Origin: Paraburkholderia tagetis
GTDB taxonomy: Bacteria; Pseudomonadota; Gammaproteobacteria; Burkholderiales; Burkholderiaceae
Length of the DNA stretch: 64,000 bases
Direction: 5' to 3'
Assembly (NCBI RefSeq): GCF_022213065.1
Contig: NZ_JAKLJA010000028.1
Location: 1-64,000, forward strand
Shown: positions 27,998 to 36,717 of the stretch, piece after piece
Position numbering within the stretch: the stretch's first letter is position 1
Layout: each line of letters begins with the position of its first letter
The notes under the pieces: generated by a model
Told to the model about the DNA's origin: nothing
What the model saw: only the letters and a program-made list of their open reading frames with translations
Databases searched by the model: none
Program-made: the position numbers and the translations under genes

Positions 27998-28411
27998 TCA
28001 AAGATCGATTTGCGGAATGGTGAAAGTGCCGTCGAGCGACTGCAGCTCTGCGCGATGGAGTTCGGCAAGGCGCGAAAGCAGCTTTTCGCCGCCATCGAGC
28101 AGATGCACTTCCACCTGGCGTCGATCGCGCTCGCTCACGCGCCGCTCGACGAGGTCGAGCGCCTCGCAGCGCGAGACCAGCGCCACCACGCCGTGATGCT
28201 GCGCCTGCAGGCGCTCGGCAATCTCGCCGATGGTCGCCCAGGCGCGGCCCGGATAACCCTTCACGTGCAGCAGCAGCAGATATTGCAGCGGCGTGATGCC
28301 TTCGCCCTGAGCCGCCTGTTCCGAGAAGCGCTCGAAGCGGCGCATCTGATAGCGGAACTCGGACAATTGCTCGAAATCGGTCTTCGCCAGACCGCGCGCG
28401 TTGTTCTTCAT
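27998..28411 (-). CDS. MarR-family transcriptional regulator
   Basis: 137 residues from ATG 28411 (MKNNARGLAKTDFEQL). The winged HTH reads TPLQYLLLLHVKGYPG, TIGEIAERLQAQHHGVVALVSRCEALDLVERR and the wing RVSERDRRQVEVHL, all typical of MarR dimers that release DNA upon ligand or oxidant binding. The gene sits directly upstream of clc. A 15-bp inverted-repeat site 37 bases before the start is nearly identical to one upstream of the HPP-CBS gene, so this protein probably represses both. Confidence 0.87.
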   Translation of the reverse strand: MKNNARGLAKTDFEQLSEFRYQMRRFERFSEQAAQGEGITPLQYLLLLHVKGYPGRAWATIGEIAERLQAQHHGVVALVSRCEALDLVERRVSERDRRQVEVHLLDGGEKLLSRLAELHRAELQSLDGTFTIPQIDL

Positions 28412-28447
28412 TGGGAATTCAAATTGGTGCGATTCGAAATGCGAATA

Positions 28448-28462
28448 TATCACAATATGATA
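28448..28462. promoter_or_regulatory. Predicted MarR operator in front of marR-clc
   Basis: TATCACAATATGATA is an inverted repeat with five-base arms TATCA/TGATA, set in an A/T-rich stretch. It matches the site at 29799-29813 (TATCGCAATGTGATA) in 13 of 15 bases. Confidence 0.65.
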
Positions 28463-28553
28463 TTTCCGGGCGGACCTTTCCGGCGTGTGGCGTGTAATGC
28501 CCAACAGGCGCAATACGCGCAATACGCGCAACCCGCTCGGGAATGCGCGAGGC

Positions 28554-29711
28554 TCAGGCGCTCTGGCGCTGTAGCGGCTGGGCTTGCCGGTACAGGCCCG
28601 AGATCAGATCCGCCTGCGTGACGATGCCCACGAGGCGCCGCTCGCCGTCCACCACGGGCACGTGGTGGTGGCCGCGTCCCGCGAAAATGCCGAGCAGCTC
28701 CACGATCGGGGTTTCGCCGGAAATGGTGCGAACGTGCGTGCTCATGATCGTGCTCACGTGCACGCCGTCGGCGGGATGCGCGGCGAGGCCGCTGCGCAGC
28801 GAATGCATCAGCGCGCGCAGCGGGTGGCGGCCGAGGCCTTCCTCAGCGAGGTCCGCGCGCGTGACGATGCCTTTCACGTGGCGCTGGGCATCCACGACCG
28901 GCAGCGCCTTGATGTCGTGCCGCTTGAGCAGCGTGCGCGCTTCGCCTGCCGTCGTCGCCGGCGTGATGCTGACCACGTCGCGCGTCATGACATCGGCGCA
29001 ATTGAGCTCGCCGAAGCTGCGCGCATAAGCGCGAATCTCGGTTTCGCGCAGCAGGGTTTCGAGGTCGTCGGTGTCGATGTCGAGCAGTTCGTCGCGGTCG
29101 CGCAGCACGGCTTCGAGATCGGCGCGCGAGAAGCCGCCCGGCGTGGTCGCGGGCTGCACGGCCTTGGGCGGCCGCGCCGCGTGCGGATAGCGGTGGCCGG
29201 TAGCCGTGTGATAGACAAGCGCGGAGACGAGCAGCGTGAAGGATTGCAGCGCGACCGGCTCGAACACGAACTCATAGCCGAGCCCGTGCACGGCGGGGCC
29301 GCCGAGCACGGCGGTGAGGGCCACGGCGCCCGAAGGCGGATGCACGCAGCGCAGCGTGAACATCGCGCAAACCGCCACGCCGATGGCGACGGCGGCCGCC
29401 TCCACCGGATCGTGAATGAACATCGCACTGGTCACGCCCACGGTGGCGGAAACGAGATTGCCGCCGATGATCGACCACGGCTGCGCAAGCGGGCTCGCCG
29501 GCACGCCGAACAGCAGCACGGCGGAGGCGCCCATCGGGGCGATCAGCCAGGGGATAGTCGAGGAGTTACCGAGCAGAAAATGCGAAACGGCGCCAGTAAC
29601 TGCAATGCCGACCAGGGCGCCCAGGCCCGAGCGCAGGCGCTCGCGCCAGCGCAGGGTAACGGGAGACGGAGCGAAACGCGTGAGCCAGCGAAGAATTCTG
29701 AAGCGTGACAC
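28554..29711 (-). CDS. HPP-family membrane protein with CBS domains
   Basis: About 385 residues if started at GTG 29711 (VSRFRILRWLTRF); no ATG fits and the frame is open farther upstream, so the start is uncertain. The N-terminal HPP domain has about five membrane helices with the naming motif RCVHPPSGAVAL near residue 145 and WLIAPMGASAVLLFG. A linker leads to two CBS motifs (DVMTRDVVSITPATTAGEA and HHVPVVDGERRLVGIVTQADL). HPP proteins of cyanobacteria and chloroplasts have been reported to transport nitrite; the bacterial HPP-CBS substrate is unknown. Shares a putative operator with marR-clc. Confidence 0.85.
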   Translation of the reverse strand: MSRFRILRWLTRFAPSPVTLRWRERLRSGLGALVGIAVTGAVSHFLLGNSSTIPWLIAPMGASAVLLFGVPASPLAQPWSIIGGNLVSATVGVTSAMFIHDPVEAAAVAIGVAVCAMFTLRCVHPPSGAVALTAVLGGPAVHGLGYEFVFEPVALQSFTLLVSALVYHTATGHRYPHAARPPKAVQPATTPGGFSRADLEAVLRDRDELLDIDTDDLETLLRETEIRAYARSFGELNCADVMTRDVVSITPATTAGEARTLLKRHDIKALPVVDAQRHVKGIVTRADLAEEGLGRHPLRALMHSLRSGLAAHPADGVHVSTIMSTHVRTISGETPIVELLGIFAGRGHHHVPVVDGERRLVGIVTQADLISGLYRQAQPLQRQSA

Positions 29712-29798
29712 GGTTGAAATGCCGATAAAAGGTGCGGAACCAAAACGCAGAACTGCGTCCCCTCCGGAGCGCCCGGGATTTTTTTGAGACCGCGATTG

Positions 29799-29813
29799 TA
29801 TCGCAATGTGATA
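29799..29813. promoter_or_regulatory. Predicted MarR operator in front of the HPP-CBS gene
   Basis: TATCGCAATGTGATA, 13 of 15 bases identical to the site before marR, in the same orientation. On the minus strand the surrounding ACATATATCACATTGCGATAC provides AT-rich promoter-like sequence about 90 bases before the proposed GTG start. Confidence 0.62.
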
Positions 29814-30079
29814 TATGTTGCGACGCGTTGTCGCTGATACTTGCAATTTGGGATGGATCGCCGGCGACCCGCATTCAAAGCGCCTCGATGTAACAAAACC
29901 CCCGCATTTGTAACTCGGCGCCCCCGTGGCACCGTGCGGCGCCGCGTTCGGTTACGCTGGCGAGCGTCCCGTGTGCTGCGTCCCTGGTCTTGCTAACTTG
30001 CGCGAGCCAACCCTTTAGACCGGTGCCGGTTGACGCGGCAACACCGCATTCCAACAATCGACACGGACGAAAAAATCGC

Positions 30080-30718
30080 ATGAAGAAGCTCTTTTTTCTG
30101 GGCGCGCTGTTCGCGTGGTTCAGCGCGTCGCTCGTATTCGGCACGAGCGCATTCGCGCAGGGCGTCGATCAGTCGGACCCGCAGGCGCTCATCAAGTCGG
30201 CCACACAGCAGGTGCTGGACGAAGTGCGCACCAGGTCCATCGCGCCCGACGACATGGCGCGCATTCGCGACATCGTCGACCGGGACATCCTGCCCTATGT
30301 CGACTTCCACCGCACCACGCAGCTCGCGATGGGCCGCCACTGGCGCACCGCCACGCCCGCGCAGCAGCAACAGATTGCCGGGCAGTTTCAGTTGCTGCTG
30401 ATCCACCTTTACTCGGGCGCGCTCGCGCAGCTCAAGCCCGATCAGCAGATCGAATACGCGCCCATGCGCAACGCGCCAGGCGACACCGACGTGGTTGTGC
30501 GCGCACTCGCGCAGACGAGCGGCAACCCCGTGGAAATCGACTACCGTTTGTACAAGACGCCCCAGGGCTGGCGGCTCTACGACCTGAACGTGATGGGCGC
30601 CTGGCTGATCCAGACCTACCGCGCACAGTTCAACGAGAAGATCCAGCAATCCGGCGTGGACGGGCTGGTCCAGTTCCTCACCTCGCGCAACCAGGAGCTG
30701 GAGGCACGCAAGCCTTGA
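30080..30718 (+). CDS. MlaC/Ttg2D-family periplasmic lipid-binding protein
   Basis: 212 residues from ATG 30080; the signal peptide (FFLGALFAWFSASLVFGTSAFAQ) decides the start. The mature part matches the MlaC (PF05494) family: DPQALIKSATQQVLDEV, YVDFHRTTQLAMGRHWRTATPAQQQQ, and DYRLYKTPQGWRLYDLNVMG. MlaC shuttles phospholipids between membranes; HpnM-type relatives work with hopanoids. There is no mlaABDEF nearby, so this is a stand-alone paralogue. A weak GC hairpin CGGGCG-CTCG-CGCCCG followed by CTTTTATTTCTT lies at 30745-30780 and may end the transcript. Confidence 0.88.
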   Translation: MKKLFFLGALFAWFSASLVFGTSAFAQGVDQSDPQALIKSATQQVLDEVRTRSIAPDDMARIRDIVDRDILPYVDFHRTTQLAMGRHWRTATPAQQQQIAGQFQLLLIHLYSGALAQLKPDQQIEYAPMRNAPGDTDVVVRALAQTSGNPVEIDYRLYKTPQGWRLYDLNVMGAWLIQTYRAQFNEKIQQSGVDGLVQFLTSRNQELEARKP

Positions 30719-30835
30719 GCGCCTTGACTTGAATGCCTTGAGCGCGGGCGCTCGCGCCCGTCGCCGGCTTTTATTTCTTGCCCGCGTTCAGCCTGATCCG
30801 CGCTGCACGCACTACCCTGAATTCAGGCGCGCCCG

Positions 30836-32842
30836 ATGCGCGTCCCACCCGACCGCCCGACCAGCCAACGCTTCGACATGAATTTCCAGAGCCCGCCTGA
30901 GAGGCCATACTCCGACTCGCCGAACGGACTGCCGTCGAGCCGCCGCAACCGCGTCTTCGCGTCGAGCACGCCCACGCTGCACACGCTTGCCGCGCTCGTC
31001 ACCGGGGGGCTGGTGGTGTGCGGCCTCTACTTCGGGCGCCCGATGCTCGTGCCGATCACGCTCTCGGTGCTGCTGAGCTTCCTGCTCGCGCCGCTCGTGA
31101 ACGCGCTGCGCCGGCTGCATATCCCGCAGTTCCTCTCGATCCTGATCGCGGTGCTTGCCACCGTGCTCGCGCTGGCGGGCGTGGGCGCGCTGATCGCCGC
31201 GCAAGTCGTGCAACTGGCCGCCGACCTGCCGCAGTATCAGGAAGCCATCATGGAGAAGGCGAAAACGGTGCAGGAAAAGACCGTGGGCCGCGCCGACTCG
31301 CTGATGTCGCGCGCCGCCACCGAGCTTCAGCGCATCACGCCCACGCCGCCGCCCGCGCCGCCGCAGCCGCGCGGGCGCGCCGCGCGCAACCAGCCGCAGC
31401 AACCGATGCCGGTCGAGGTCCACACGCCCGCGCCCACGCCGCTCCAGCTTGCGCGCAAGGCGTTCGCGCCAGCGATCGCGCCGCTCGAGACCGGTTTCAT
31501 CGTGCTCGTGGTGACCATCTTCATCCTGCTGCAGCGCGAGGACCTGCGCGATCGCCTCATTAGCGTGTTCGGCTCCGACGACCTGCACCGCACCACCACG
31601 GCCATCAACGACGCCTCCGAGCGGCTCTCGCGCTACTTCGTCGCGCAACTGGGCGTGAACGTTTCGGTGGGCTGCGTGATCGCCGTCGGGCTTGCGGGCA
31701 TCGGCGTGCCGGGCGCGCTGCTGTTCGGGGCGCTCGCGGCGCTCCTGCGCTTCGTGCCCTACATCGGCATCTGGATCGCCGCGATCCTGGCGACATTGGT
31801 GGGCGCCGCCATCCAGCCGCAGTGGACCATGGGGGTGTCGACGCTGATCTTCTTCATCGTCGTCGACGTGGTGGCGGGGCAGTTCGCCGAGCCGATGCTC
31901 TATGGCCGCCGCGCGGGCCTTTCGCCGCTCGCGGTGGTGGTGGCGGCGATCTTCTGGGCCTGGCTCTGGGGGCCGGTCGGGCTCGTGCTGTCCACGCCGC
32001 TCACGCTGTGCATCGTCACGCTCGGCCGCTACGTGGACCGCCTGAACTTTCTGACCATCCTGCTCGGCGACCAGCCGGCGCTCACGCCCGCGCAGACCTG
32101 CTACCAGCGCCTGCTCGCCGACGACCCGCACGAGGCGCTGCTGCAAGCCGACCGCCTGCTCACGGAGATGCCGCTGATCGACTATTACGAGCAGGTGGTG
32201 TTCGAGGGCCTGCGTTTCGCGCGTAACGACGTGCTGCGCGGCGTGCTGCCCGCCGAGCAGCTCGCGCGCATCAATCAGGCGCTGCTCGATATCGTCGAAG
32301 ACCTGGAATCGGTGGACGACTCGCGCCATCTCGCCAGCAGCGAAGGCGAGAGCAAGCGCAAGTCCGCCGAAGGCGGCGACGAGGCGGCGCTGGCGATTCC
32401 CCGCGATGGCCGCGCCGTGCTGTGCGTGCCGGGACGCGGCACCTTCGACGAAGTGGTGGTGGCGATCGTCTGCCAACTGCTCGCGCGCGCCGGCATTCCC
32501 TGCACGGCGACGACCTACGAGGAGGTGCGCAACACGCGCGCGGGAATGGTGGACGCGCTATCGACACATGCGATCTGCGTGGTGTCGCTGGACACGGCCG
32601 AGTCGCCGCCGTATCTGCGCAACCTCGTGCGGCGCTTGCGCGAGCGTGCGCCCGCCGTGCCGATTGTCGTGGGCGTGCGCGCGGTGCGGCGCGAAGAGGG
32701 CCTGAGCATCGCCGACGATGCGCTTACGCACCTCGCCGCCACGCTGCGCGACCTCGTGGATGAGTGCGGCGCGGCGCTTATGACCAGGCCCGAAGCCAGG
32801 CCAGAAGCGCTCGAGCACAAGCCGGCGAATCTGGGAATGTGA
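30836..32842 (+). CDS. AI-2E family transporter with long C-terminal domain
   Basis: 668 residues from ATG 30836 (ATG 30878 is an alternative). The first 400 residues are the AI-2E/PerM-type permease: membrane helices near residues 50-110, a long soluble insert with Pro-rich PTPPPAPPQPRG, then helices from residue 220 with GVPGALLFGALAALLRFVPYIG and a typical GPVGLVLSTPLTLC. The last 270 residues are soluble and include a Rossmann-like block (RAVLCVPGRGTFDEVVVAIV, then PIVVGVRAV) reminiscent of cobalamin-binding-like folds. Family members export small molecules or ions; E. coli TqsA exports AI-2. The substrate here is unknown. Confidence 0.85.
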   Translation: MRVPPDRPTSQRFDMNFQSPPERPYSDSPNGLPSSRRNRVFASSTPTLHTLAALVTGGLVVCGLYFGRPMLVPITLSVLLSFLLAPLVNALRRLHIPQFLSILIAVLATVLALAGVGALIAAQVVQLAADLPQYQEAIMEKAKTVQEKTVGRADSLMSRAATELQRITPTPPPAPPQPRGRAARNQPQQPMPVEVHTPAPTPLQLARKAFAPAIAPLETGFIVLVVTIFILLQREDLRDRLISVFGSDDLHRTTTAINDASERLSRYFVAQLGVNVSVGCVIAVGLAGIGVPGALLFGALAALLRFVPYIGIWIAAILATLVGAAIQPQWTMGVSTLIFFIVVDVVAGQFAEPMLYGRRAGLSPLAVVVAAIFWAWLWGPVGLVLSTPLTLCIVTLGRYVDRLNFLTILLGDQPALTPAQTCYQRLLADDPHEALLQADRLLTEMPLIDYYEQVVFEGLRFARNDVLRGVLPAEQLARINQALLDIVEDLESVDDSRHLASSEGESKRKSAEGGDEAALAIPRDGRAVLCVPGRGTFDEVVVAIVCQLLARAGIPCTATTYEEVRNTRAGMVDALSTHAICVVSLDTAESPPYLRNLVRRLRERAPAVPIVVGVRAVRREEGLSIADDALTHLAATLRDLVDECGAALMTRPEARPEALEHKPANLGM

Positions 32843-32923
32843 CAGTCATGCTGGCGTCACATTGAGGCACGAAGATATGCAGCCCTATGCCCCTCTGGTT
32901 GTGGCATTGCCAGGAGACATGAA

Positions 32924-33181
32924 GTGCTGAGCCCTCACGAGTTTGCAACGCTGATGCTGATCCGCCACGCGCCGGAGCAGATCGACATGGACCGCCACGA
33001 ACTCGACATCTTGCTTGAACGCCAGCTTGTCGCGCTCGAACGGCGCGACGAAGGCCGCCATCTGCCGTCGCTCACGGTGGCGGGCCGCTCGCTGCTCGAT
33101 GCGCTCGGCCGCGTCGAGCCCGTGTACTTCGAGCCTGTGTACTTCGCGCAAGAGGACATGGGCGGCTTCGACGCGCATTGA
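32924..33181 (+). CDS. Small hypothetical protein
   Basis: 85 residues starting at GTG 32924, supported by AGGAG eight bases upstream. The sequence (LIRHAPEQIDMDRHELDILLERQLVALE) looks like a winged-helix-like or two-helix fold and ends with a local duplication VEPVYFEPVYFAQ encoded by a 15-bp direct repeat at 33116-33145. No family recognised. Confidence 0.6.
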   Translation: MLSPHEFATLMLIRHAPEQIDMDRHELDILLERQLVALERRDEGRHLPSLTVAGRSLLDALGRVEPVYFEPVYFAQEDMGGFDAH

Positions 33182-33443
33182 GGTCCGCGTTGAAAACTAT
33201 CGATGGCCCCGGGGCGCACACAAATTCGCGCAAAAAAATGCGCCGACAGTTGCCCGCCGGCGCTCATAACTTTGACTCTGCATGGTCCCAGAATGAACGG
33301 GGACAGGGTATGGCGCTCCACGTGCAGGCCGGCAAGTCATTTGGCCCGCTGCGTTGCGCCATGATCTGATTGACGGCGATTGCCGCGCCGCGCTGTATGC
33401 GGATAAACCCGTTTCTCTGCAACCCTGGCGATGCGCGGCGGGT

Positions 33444-34733
33444 TCACCAGTCGATGCGGTGCTTCTCTTCGGTTTCGCGATGACGATGATCGTCGTCGCT
33501 GTGCAGGTAAAGGCTCGTCGTGCTGAGCGAGGCATGGCCGAGGTTGTCGCGCACGAGCCGTAGATCGACGTCGCCGTCGGCCATGTGCGAGCCCGCGCTG
33601 TGCCGCAGCCAGTGCGCCGACGCGCTTTCGAGCCGCGCCGCGCGCGCCGCGTTTGCGGCGGCTCGGGCTGCTGCGGCTTCCGCTGCCGCTTCTGTCTGCG
33701 CCGGCGTTGCGCCTCGTGCCGCGTGTTCCGCCCCGGCGCCCGCGACCACCTCTGCTTCACGTGCGGCCACCTCGCGCAGACGTTGCGCCGCCCCCGCGAA
33801 GATCCCCTTGATGATGGTATGCAGCGCCGCGCGCGTGAGCGGCTTTGTCGACTTGCCGAGCGGCAGCACGAGCGGCGTGGTTTCGTGCGGCGCGGGTAGC
33901 GCGGCCAGGCCGCGGTCGCGGCGGTAGCGCGCGAGTTCCGCCATCATCTCGGCGCTGGCGGGCACGAGCCGCCGCTTCTCGCCCTTGCCGAGCACGTCCA
34001 GCCACCAGCGCTGCGCACCTTGTGCGTCGCGGCGCGCGAAGAAGTCGCCCATCGTGTTCGTGCCGACTTCGGAGATGCGCAGGCCGCCCAGATAAAGCAG
34101 CGTGAGGAGCCAGCGTGCGCGCGAGTGGCGTTCGCGTTGCCGCTCGCTCTCGCGCGGCAGGCTCTCGACGTAGGCCTTCACGTCGTCCCAAAGCTCGCGT
34201 TCGAGGTAGCGCGTGATGCGCGGCGGCGCGCGGCGCGAGCGCTGACGCGAGAGCGACAGCGGATTGCCCGCGAGATAGCCCGCGCTCACGAGCCATGAGA
34301 ACAGCGCGTTGAGGATCACCATCGCCTGACGCTGGCTTGCCGCGGAGAGCGGGCCGTAGAAAGGGCGCCAGCGCGGGTCGTCGCGTGCGTGCTTGCGCCC
34401 GCCGCCCGCGACCCAGCGCGCCGCGGGCTGGGGATCGGCGAGAAAGTGCTGATACGCAAGCAAATCCTCATGCGTGAGCGACGAAAGCGGCTTGCCGAGC
34501 TGCACGATCGACCAGAGGAGAAGCCGCTCCGCTTCCTTGCGATAGGTCTCGAAGGTCGCCTTCGAGTCCGCGACGCGCGCGAGCCACGCGCGGATGGCGT
34601 CGAGGTCGTTGGTCGCCGCGATCTGCATGCGGGCGTTCGCGCGGTTCGCGCCATCGCGGCCGTCGAGATCGGCGGGCAGGTCGAGCGCGTCTAGCGCGTC
34701 TAGCGGGCGCGGAGCGAGAAGGGCGGTTTGCAT
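33444..34733 (-). CDS. Tyrosine recombinase/phage-type integrase
   Basis: 429 residues from ATG 34733. An N-terminal SAM-like core-binding domain (TFETYRKEAERLLLWSI) precedes the catalytic domain with all active residues: Arg in GGLRISEV, Lys in GKGEKRRLVP, His-x-x-Arg in HWLRHSAGSHM, His in LGHASLSTTSLY, and Tyr in SLYLHSDDD. An Ala-rich stretch of about 55 residues (AAAEAAAARAAANAARAARL) is inserted before the HxxR motif. No att site, excisionase or cargo is seen, so it is probably a chromosomally fixed recombinase common in Burkholderia rather than part of an active island. Confidence 0.88.
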   Translation of the reverse strand: MQTALLAPRPLDALDALDLPADLDGRDGANRANARMQIAATNDLDAIRAWLARVADSKATFETYRKEAERLLLWSIVQLGKPLSSLTHEDLLAYQHFLADPQPAARWVAGGGRKHARDDPRWRPFYGPLSAASQRQAMVILNALFSWLVSAGYLAGNPLSLSRQRSRRAPPRITRYLERELWDDVKAYVESLPRESERQRERHSRARWLLTLLYLGGLRISEVGTNTMGDFFARRDAQGAQRWWLDVLGKGEKRRLVPASAEMMAELARYRRDRGLAALPAPHETTPLVLPLGKSTKPLTRAALHTIIKGIFAGAAQRLREVAAREAEVVAGAGAEHAARGATPAQTEAAAEAAAARAAANAARAARLESASAHWLRHSAGSHMADGDVDLRLVRDNLGHASLSTTSLYLHSDDDHRHRETEEKHRIDW

Positions 34734-34811
34734 CGCGATGCGCTGGTGCTGACGCCGCCGCGGTCCTTGCCAGGCAGCAAGCAACCGCGGTCAGGCGCGT
34801 TCAGCATTCAA

Positions 34812-35210
34812 TTACTTGCCAATGCCGATCAGTTCGACTTCGAACGTGAGGTCGCTGTTGGGCGGAATCGGGCCAACAGCGCGATCGCCATAAGCGGTTG
34901 CCGCCGGGCAGGTCAGCTTTGCCTTGCCGCCGACTTTCATCGTCTGCAACCCTTGCGTCCAGCACGGGATCACTCGGCCAAGCGGAAAGGATGCCGGGCC
35001 GCCGTGTTTATCGGAGCTGTCGAATTCGGTGCCGTTGGCAAGCGTGCCGCGATAGCTCACGCGCACGACGTCGTTGGCGGTCGGTTGCGCACCGGTGCCT
35101 TGTTTGATGTGCTCGACCACGACGCCCGAAGGCAGCTTCTCGACGTTGCTGGCGGCGAACGCCGTCGATGCGATGGCGGCGGTGGCAAGTACGGCAATCA
35201 GTGATTTCAT
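34812..35210 (-). CDS. FKBP-type peptidyl-prolyl isomerase, secreted
   Basis: 132 residues. A signal peptide (LIAVLATAAIASTAFA) precedes one FKBP domain: VRVSYRGTLANGTEFDSS, PLGRVIPCWTQGLQTMKVGGKAKLTCP and AYGDRAVGPIPPNSDLTFEVELI are typical. The Trp of the active site is kept (CWTQGL). It is likely periplasmic, helping to fold exported proteins. The related non-secreted protein in beta-proteobacteria lacks the leader. Confidence 0.93.
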   Translation of the reverse strand: MKSLIAVLATAAIASTAFAASNVEKLPSGVVVEHIKQGTGAQPTANDVVRVSYRGTLANGTEFDSSDKHGGPASFPLGRVIPCWTQGLQTMKVGGKAKLTCPAATAYGDRAVGPIPPNSDLTFEVELIGIGK

Positions 35211-35289
35211 GCGATGTCCTCGTTGAATGGCGCACCGATTATATCGGGAGCCTCGCTCGAACCCGGATCATCGCGGATGAGGCAGGGCA

Positions 35290-35319
35290 AACGAAGCGGG
35301 CGCAAACCGCGCGCCCGCA
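35290..35319 (-). terminator. Possible terminator after the Liv-type binding protein
   Basis: GCGGGCGC (35297-35304) pairs with GCGCCCGC (35312-35319) across seven bases, just past the stop codon on the minus strand; the following TTCGTTTG is only moderately T-rich. Confidence 0.45.
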
Positions 35320-35326
35320 TGAACGA

Positions 35327-36475
35327 TCAGAGACCGCTGACCGTCTTGACCGTCACCCACTGGCCGTTCTTCACCTGATAGACGGTGGACGAACCGTTCT
35401 TCAGCGAGCCATTCGCGTTGAACTCGATATGGCCGGTGATGCCGTCAAAGCTGATGCTTTGCAGCTTCGCGCGATAGTCGGCGGGCTTCGTCGAATTGGC
35501 TGCCTGCATCGCCTTGATGGCAGCCCATGCCGCGTCATAGCCGAACGGTGCGTAGGAGAGCACGTCCTCGCCGTACTTTTGCTTGAAGCGTTCGGCGAAC
35601 TTCGCGCCTACCGGCGTGCTGTCGAGCGGCCGACCGTATTCCCATGCCATGGCGCCTTCGGACACATTGCCCGCGAGCTTGATGAAGTCGACGTCCTTCA
35701 CGCCGCCGCCGCCCACGTACTGCGCCTTGATGCCGAGCTGGCTCATCTGCTTCATGATGCCGGCGGCCTGCGGATTGAGGGCGCCCACGAAAATCAGATC
35801 GGGGTTCTTGCTCTTGATGGTCGTGAGCTGCGTCTTGAAGTCCGTCGCCTGGTTTGTCGTGTACTCGCGGTCGATGATGTCGCCGCCGTGCGCTTTGACC
35901 GCCTTCACGAATTCATCGGCTTCGCCCTGGCCGAACGCCGTGCGGTCGTCGATAACGGCGATGCGCTTGGCCTTCGTCGTCGTGACCGCATAGGCGCCCG
36001 CGGTGCCCGCGTTTTGCGCGTCGCTCGAAATCACCATGAAGACGTTCTTGAAGCCGCGGCCGCTGATGACCGGGTTCGTGGCGGCCGGATCGATGTCGGG
36101 CAGGCCCGCTTTTTCGTAGAGATCGGAAGCGGGGATGGTCGTGCCCGAATTGAAGTGGCCGACCACCACCGATACGCCTTCGTCCACGAGTTTTTGCGCG
36201 ACTTGCACGCCGACGCGCGGGTCGGCCTGATCGTCTTCAGCGACAAGCTGGAACGAGACGGGTTCGCCGTTGATCTTGACGCCTTGTGCCTTGGCGTCGT
36301 CGAGAGCCATTTTGACGCCATTCTCCAGATCCTTGCCGTAATTGGCGTTGGGTCCGGTGAGCGGGGCGGCAAAGCCGATCTTGACGACGGTATCCGCGCG
36401 AGAGGCGAGCGGTGCAACAGCGAGAAGTGCTCCAACTGCAACAGCGACAGGGGTGAGAGTCTTCGCAAAGCGCAT
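35327..36475 (-). CDS. Branched-chain amino acid ABC transporter substrate-binding protein
   Basis: 382 residues from ATG 36475, with AAGGAAAAC upstream and a signal peptide (VAVAVGALLAVAPLASRAD). The LivJ/LivK-type fold shows VKIGFAAPLTGPNANYGKDLENGVKMA, FNSGTTIPASDLYEKAGLPDIDPAATNP and a C-terminal TVYQVKNGQWVTVK. It would bind leucine, isoleucine, valine or a similar amino acid in the periplasm. The livHMGF permease and ATPase genes are not adjacent, so it must work with components encoded elsewhere. Confidence 0.92.
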   Translation of the reverse strand: MRFAKTLTPVAVAVGALLAVAPLASRADTVVKIGFAAPLTGPNANYGKDLENGVKMALDDAKAQGVKINGEPVSFQLVAEDDQADPRVGVQVAQKLVDEGVSVVVGHFNSGTTIPASDLYEKAGLPDIDPAATNPVISGRGFKNVFMVISSDAQNAGTAGAYAVTTTKAKRIAVIDDRTAFGQGEADEFVKAVKAHGGDIIDREYTTNQATDFKTQLTTIKSKNPDLIFVGALNPQAAGIMKQMSQLGIKAQYVGGGGVKDVDFIKLAGNVSEGAMAWEYGRPLDSTPVGAKFAERFKQKYGEDVLSYAPFGYDAAWAAIKAMQAANSTKPADYRAKLQSISFDGITGHIEFNANGSLKNGSSTVYQVKNGQWVTVKTVSGL

Positions 36476-36717
36476 GTTGTTTTCCTTTGATGGTGTCGAG
36501 CGGACCGCTGCGAATGAGAATCGCCGTAGCGAAGCGCCGAAAGCGACTATAGAAAGCCAATATCGCGCCGTCTTGAACTTTCGCGACGATTCCTATGCGC
36601 ATTTCGGCACAGCAGACCAAATCGAAGCAATTAGGGCAAATACGGCGAGCCATCAAATTTATTACTTGTTATTTCTTTTTTCCTTTCATTTTGGGGTGGG
36701 GCTGTTTTTGCGTTTTC

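Noticed and set aside
33444..34733. Genomic island marked by the integrase
   Set aside because: No tRNA, direct-repeat att sites, excisionase or foreign-looking cargo on either side.
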